Source: Paenibacillus typhae (lineage in GTDB: Bacteria; Bacillota; Bacilli; Paenibacillales; Paenibacillaceae). Taken from it: 64,000 nucleotides of DNA. This document shows positions 61,191 through 64,000 of this stretch, piece after piece (the stretch's first letter is position 1; each line of letters begins with the position of its first letter). Below the pieces are notes generated by a model. That model made no database searches. It saw only the letters and a program-made list of their open reading frames with translations, and was not told the origin of the DNA. The position numbers and the translations under genes were made by a program. Location of the stretch: positions 62,001 to 126,000 of the forward strand of contig NZ_FNDX01000013.1 of NCBI RefSeq assembly GCF_900099765.1, read 5' to 3'.

Positions 61191-62274
61191 GCAGGTTCCC
61201 TCCAAGCAAAAATTTGACTACCTTGGCCGAGACATCCGGGGTCAAATAGCCTTCCGGTGCCTCCCATTTCGGACTCAGCGACGTCATCAGCCGGACACTG
61301 CGCAGAATGCTGTTCTGCGTAACTCCCGACACTACATTGCTTCCGCAATCCACCGTCTCCGGACGTTCTGTCGTCCGGCGGATCGTTACGGTCGGCACTC
61401 CCATCAGGCAGCATTCCTCCTGGACGGTTCCGCTGTCGGTAATCGCACAGAGGGCATGCTGCTCCAGATGGACGAAATCAAAAAATCCGAAAGGCTCATG
61501 GAATTCCACCAGCGGGTTCATGGTCAGCGGAAACTGCTCCGTCAGCTTGGAACGGGTACGGGGATGAATGCTGCAGATCAGGCGGAGGCCGAACTGCTCA
61601 GCGACCAGGTTAAGCCCTGACATGATCTGCACCAGCGACTCAGGATCATCCACATTCTCCGCCCGGTGGGCTGTAACGAGGAAGTACTGGCCGGAGGTCA
61701 GTGTAAGTCTGGATAATATATCGCTGCTGTCAATCTGCTCCTGATAGTGTGTGATCACTTCATGGATCGGGTTGCCGGTGAGCACGATACGCTGGCTCGG
61801 AAAGCCCTCGCTGACCAGATGGCGTTTGCTCTGCTGCGTATATGGCATATTAATGGTGGAAACCGCGTCGATGACACGGCGGTTTTTCTCTTCGGGCACT
61901 TTCAGGTCATAACAGCGGTTGCCAGCTTCCATGTGGATTACCGGAATGCCCATCCGTTCGGCGAGAATAGCACACAGCGCACTGTTCGTATCGCCAAGCA
62001 GCAGCACCCGGTCCGGCCGCTCCTTCAGCAGAATGCCTTCCAGGCTGCCGAACATGGCAGCCAGCTGGCCGCCCAGCCCTGCCTGCTTATCCTGCAGCAC
62101 ATAGTCCGGTTCCCGCAGTCCAAGCTCTGCGAAGAACACTCCGCTGAGGCTGGCCGTGAAATTCTGGCCGGTATGCACCAGCACATGCCGCTCCGCATGC
62201 TTATCCAGCAGCGGTATGATCACACTGAGCCGGATAATTTCGGGCCGTGTGCCCAAAATCGTCATGATCTTCAT
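61183..62274 (-). CDS. UDP-N-acetylglucosamine 2-epimerase family (WecB/WbjD/WbvD-like)
   Basis: A 363-residue GT-B-fold non-hydrolysing epimerase: MKIMTILGTRPEIIRLS, VHTGQNF, HMEAGNRCYDLKVPEEKNR, DSGTVQEECCLMGVPTVTIR. In this trio it should invert C2 of the L-amino sugar. AAAGGGAGTG precedes the ATG at 62274. Upstream DNA (62275-62481) is a GC-rich degenerate tandem repeat. Confidence 0.92.
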   Translation of the reverse strand: MKIMTILGTRPEIIRLSVIIPLLDKHAERHVLVHTGQNFTASLSGVFFAELGLREPDYVLQDKQAGLGGQLAAMFGSLEGILLKERPDRVLLLGDTNSALCAILAERMGIPVIHMEAGNRCYDLKVPEEKNRRVIDAVSTINMPYTQQSKRHLVSEGFPSQRIVLTGNPIHEVITHYQEQIDSSDILSRLTLTSGQYFLVTAHRAENVDDPESLVQIMSGLNLVAEQFGLRLICSIHPRTRSKLTEQFPLTMNPLVEFHEPFGFFDFVHLEQHALCAITDSGTVQEECCLMGVPTVTIRRTTERPETVDCGSNVVSGVTQNSILRSVRLMTSLSPKWEAPEGYLTPDVSAKVVKFLLGGNLHV

Positions 62275-62350
62275 GGGTTCACTCCCTTTGATGTTGACCC
62301 TGCCTGATGCTGTATTCAGGCAGGGTGGTATTGTTGCCGGCGCGGGCACT

Positions 62351-62492
62351 GTGCGCCCCGCGGAAGCAGAGCCCCGGCGGAGGCGGTGCGCCTTGCGGAA
62401 GCAGAGCCCCGGCAGAGGCGCACCGCCTCGCGAAAGGCAGAGCCCCGGCGGGGGCGCAGCGCCCCGCGGAAGGGCACAGCCCTAGCGGCTGC
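62351..62492. repeat. GC-rich degenerate ~35-bp tandem repeat
   Basis: Four units with the core GCGGAAGCAGAGCCCCGGCG, starting at about 62351, 62386, 62421 and 62457; the last runs into the end of the glycosyltransferase gene. Composition is far above the window average. Confidence 0.8.
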
Positions 62493-63957
62493 GTCCCCGC
62501 CGCCGGGCCTTCCTGCCGCGGTGCCGCTGCCCGCGGCGGCTCTTCCGGCGCGCGCTGCCGCCCGCGCGCCGCTTGCGGCCCGGGCGCTTCCTGCGGCGCG
62601 CCCGGGTCTTGGCGCGGCTCAGCCTGCCGCGCCGGAGCTTTGCGCGCCGCAGCCGTGCTGCGCGGCGCGCTCTTTCCGGCGGCGGGGCCGGGGCCGCCGC
62701 CGGTTCGCCCCCGCCCGCAGGCAGCGCTGCGGGCGGGGCGGGTTCTGCGCCGCCGGGCTCAGGCGGCGCCAGGCAGTAGCGGAGCTGCCAGCGCTCCGCA
62801 AGGCCGAGCAGGCGCGCGCGGTAAGCCGCCGGCCCGTAGGCGGCGTCGATGCGCTCGCGCGCCTGGCTGCCGGTGGCGGCGGCAAGGCCCGGCTCGGCCA
62901 GCAGGCCGTTCACGCGCGCAGCAAGCGCGCCGATGTCCGCTGCCGGGGCGAGCAGGCCGCCGCAGCCTGCAGCCTGCAGCACTTCGCACAGGCCGCCGGA
63001 GTCATAGGCGACGACCGGCTTGCCAAAAGCCATGCCTTCAAGCGCCGTCATGCCGAAGCCCTCGCGGATCAGGCTGGGAACCACCAGCAAATCCATCGCG
63101 CAGTAAGCGGAGGGCAGGGAATCCTCATAGCCGTAGAATTTGAAGCGGGAGGTCAGCCCTTCCAGCTTTACCTTACGCACACAGCGCTCATAGTAGCTTT
63201 TGTCACCGGGAGTGCCGATGACAATGTATTTCGCTTCGGGATGCTGTTCGCTGACCAGAACCGCCATTTTCACAAAATGCTCTAACCCTTTTTCTTTATT
63301 AATGAAGGAAGAGATATAACCGATCAGCAGCTCCCCCGGAGCAATCCGCAGCTCCCGCCGCCGTTCACTGCGCAATGTGCTCCAGGCCGCCATCAGCAGC
63401 TCCTGGTCATTCCAGGAGGGCGGAAGCTGTGTCACCTTGCTGTCGCGGATCTCCTGCGGGAAGCACGACGCGGCCGTATGGGAAATAGCCAGAATTTCAT
63501 CGCTGTTTCTGTTAATCAGCTCCACACTGATTCCGGTGTATTCGTTATCCGTGATTGTCTCGGAAATCTTCCATACTACCGGAATGCCCAGCGACTTTGC
63601 CGCCAGTGCCGGCAGGGCATGCACACAGGTGCTCGAAATAATGAACGCCGGCCGGAGCGCGGCGAGCCAGTCTCTCAGCTCCAGGTATTCCCGGCCCTCC
63701 TGGAATTTGCAGATATCCGCCTCAAGTCCCGCATACGGGGTATACATCCCGTAGACCAGCGGGATCGGGATGATCTGCACATTCAGGCCGGACCTGCGGG
63801 CCTGCTGGGTCAGCTTGCCGTCTTGAGGGGCTACGAGAATACAATGGAAGTAACAGGACAGCTCGCGGGCGAAGAACAGCAGCAGCTTCTCTGCACCCGT
63901 GATGCTGCGGGTATTGGAAACGTGGGAAAAGAGGACGATTGTAGCTTTGTCGGCCAT
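62482..63957 (-). CDS. Glycosyltransferase (GT4) with an arginine-rich C-terminal tail
   Basis: A 491-residue protein, first gene of the glycan operon in view. The GT-B catalytic part (about 1-395) has SITGAEKLLLFFARELS, GYISSFINKEKGLEHF, IVIGTPGDKSYYERC and IREGFGMTALEGMAFGKPVV (E-x7-E). Residues 396-427 are a Pro/Ala/Gly linker and the last ~64 residues contain about 30 Arg and 6 Lys. This DNA is extremely GC-rich, and the tail could be a real nucleic-acid- or polymer-binding segment or a read-through into repeats. The ATG at 63957 has only a distant GGGAG. Confidence 0.85.
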   Translation of the reverse strand: MADKATIVLFSHVSNTRSITGAEKLLLFFARELSCYFHCILVAPQDGKLTQQARRSGLNVQIIPIPLVYGMYTPYAGLEADICKFQEGREYLELRDWLAALRPAFIISSTCVHALPALAAKSLGIPVVWKISETITDNEYTGISVELINRNSDEILAISHTAASCFPQEIRDSKVTQLPPSWNDQELLMAAWSTLRSERRRELRIAPGELLIGYISSFINKEKGLEHFVKMAVLVSEQHPEAKYIVIGTPGDKSYYERCVRKVKLEGLTSRFKFYGYEDSLPSAYCAMDLLVVPSLIREGFGMTALEGMAFGKPVVAYDSGGLCEVLQAAGCGGLLAPAADIGALAARVNGLLAEPGLAAATGSQARERIDAAYGPAAYRARLLGLAERWQLRYCLAPPEPGGAEPAPPAALPAGGGEPAAAPAPPPERARRAARLRRAKLRRGRLSRAKTRARRRKRPGRKRRAGGSARRKSRRGQRHRGRKARRRGRSR

Positions 63958-64000
63958 GGTGTTTCGGCGCTCCCTGGCAAAGGGCCTCGAGCAGCCATTC

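Overview
This 64 kb window is almost certainly a chromosomal segment of a nitrogen-fixing Paenibacillus. The evidence is a compact nif operon in the order nifB-H-D-K-E-N-X-orf1-hesA-nifV behind a sigma-A-type promoter with two GlnR-like sites. It is accompanied by endospore genes (gerM, gerE, a gerA/B/C germination operon, a YhcN/YlaJ lipoprotein), strong AGGAGG ribosome-binding sites, and many carbohydrate-active enzymes. No IS element, tRNA, rRNA or prophage was recognised.

Layout. 0-9.4 kb: aldo/keto reductase, DUF985 cupin, SPFH/NfeD pair, multidomain GH18 chitinase, the gerM-rph-rdgB operon, and a pgpA-like gene. 9.4-12.6 kb: an accessory patch with a peptidase S51 gene followed by small AT-rich genes, each trailed by a ~100-bp hairpin element (cassette-like array). 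12.7-18.5 kb: metallo-hydrolase, methyltransferase, GH13 glucosidase, a lipoprotein and a HAD phosphatase. Between the last two lies a dense array of evenly spaced palindromes. 18.7-30.3 kb: the nif operon, minus strand, with a long repeat-bearing leader. 30.3-31.6 kb: a divergent terC gene under a yybP-ykoY (Mn2+) riboswitch. 31.7-37 kb: GH127 arabinofuranosidase and an SLH/YcdB protein. 37.3-39.8 kb: an ABC importer. 40-43 kb: a germinant-receptor operon whose first gene has lost much of its N-terminal half. 43.2-46.7 kb: GH5 cellulase and a LacI regulator, with a second palindrome array between them. 46.8-49.5 kb: an orphan structured RNA, SagB-type oxidoreductase, gerE, a yoaS-yozG-like pair and a tiny gene. 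50-52.8 kb: rpiR-nagB-nagA for amino-sugar use. 53-64 kb: a sporulation lipoprotein, a + strand glycosyltransferase, and a nine-gene glycan operon on the minus strand, tightly overlapped.

How the parts work together. The nif operon encodes the catalytic core (HDK) plus FeMo-cofactor assembly (B, E, N, X, V, HesA, and an orf1 product that looks like a DUF269 NifX-associated protein). It lacks nifU/nifS/nifA, so Fe-S supply and regulation must come from housekeeping Suf and GlnR. Chitinase, nagB/nagA, cellulase, arabinofuranosidase and glucosidase fit a rhizosphere saprophyte. The glycan operon makes a UDP-GlcNAc-derived 6-deoxy-L-amino sugar (L-QuiNAc or L-FucNAc type) and transfers it with several GT2/GT4 enzymes, probably to a surface or spore polymer.

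The most unusual observations are: (i) tetrads of palindromes with centre spacings of 51-62-51/52 bp, seen three times in two loci with different palindrome sequences and close to whole helical turns; (ii) the integron-like, integrase-free cassette array at 10.3-12.6 kb; (iii) a repeated leader motif shared by nifB and a surface-protein gene; (iv) a ~72-nt hairpin between nifK and nifE; (v) the internal deletion in gerA; and (vi) a glycosyltransferase with an extreme arginine-rich tail.
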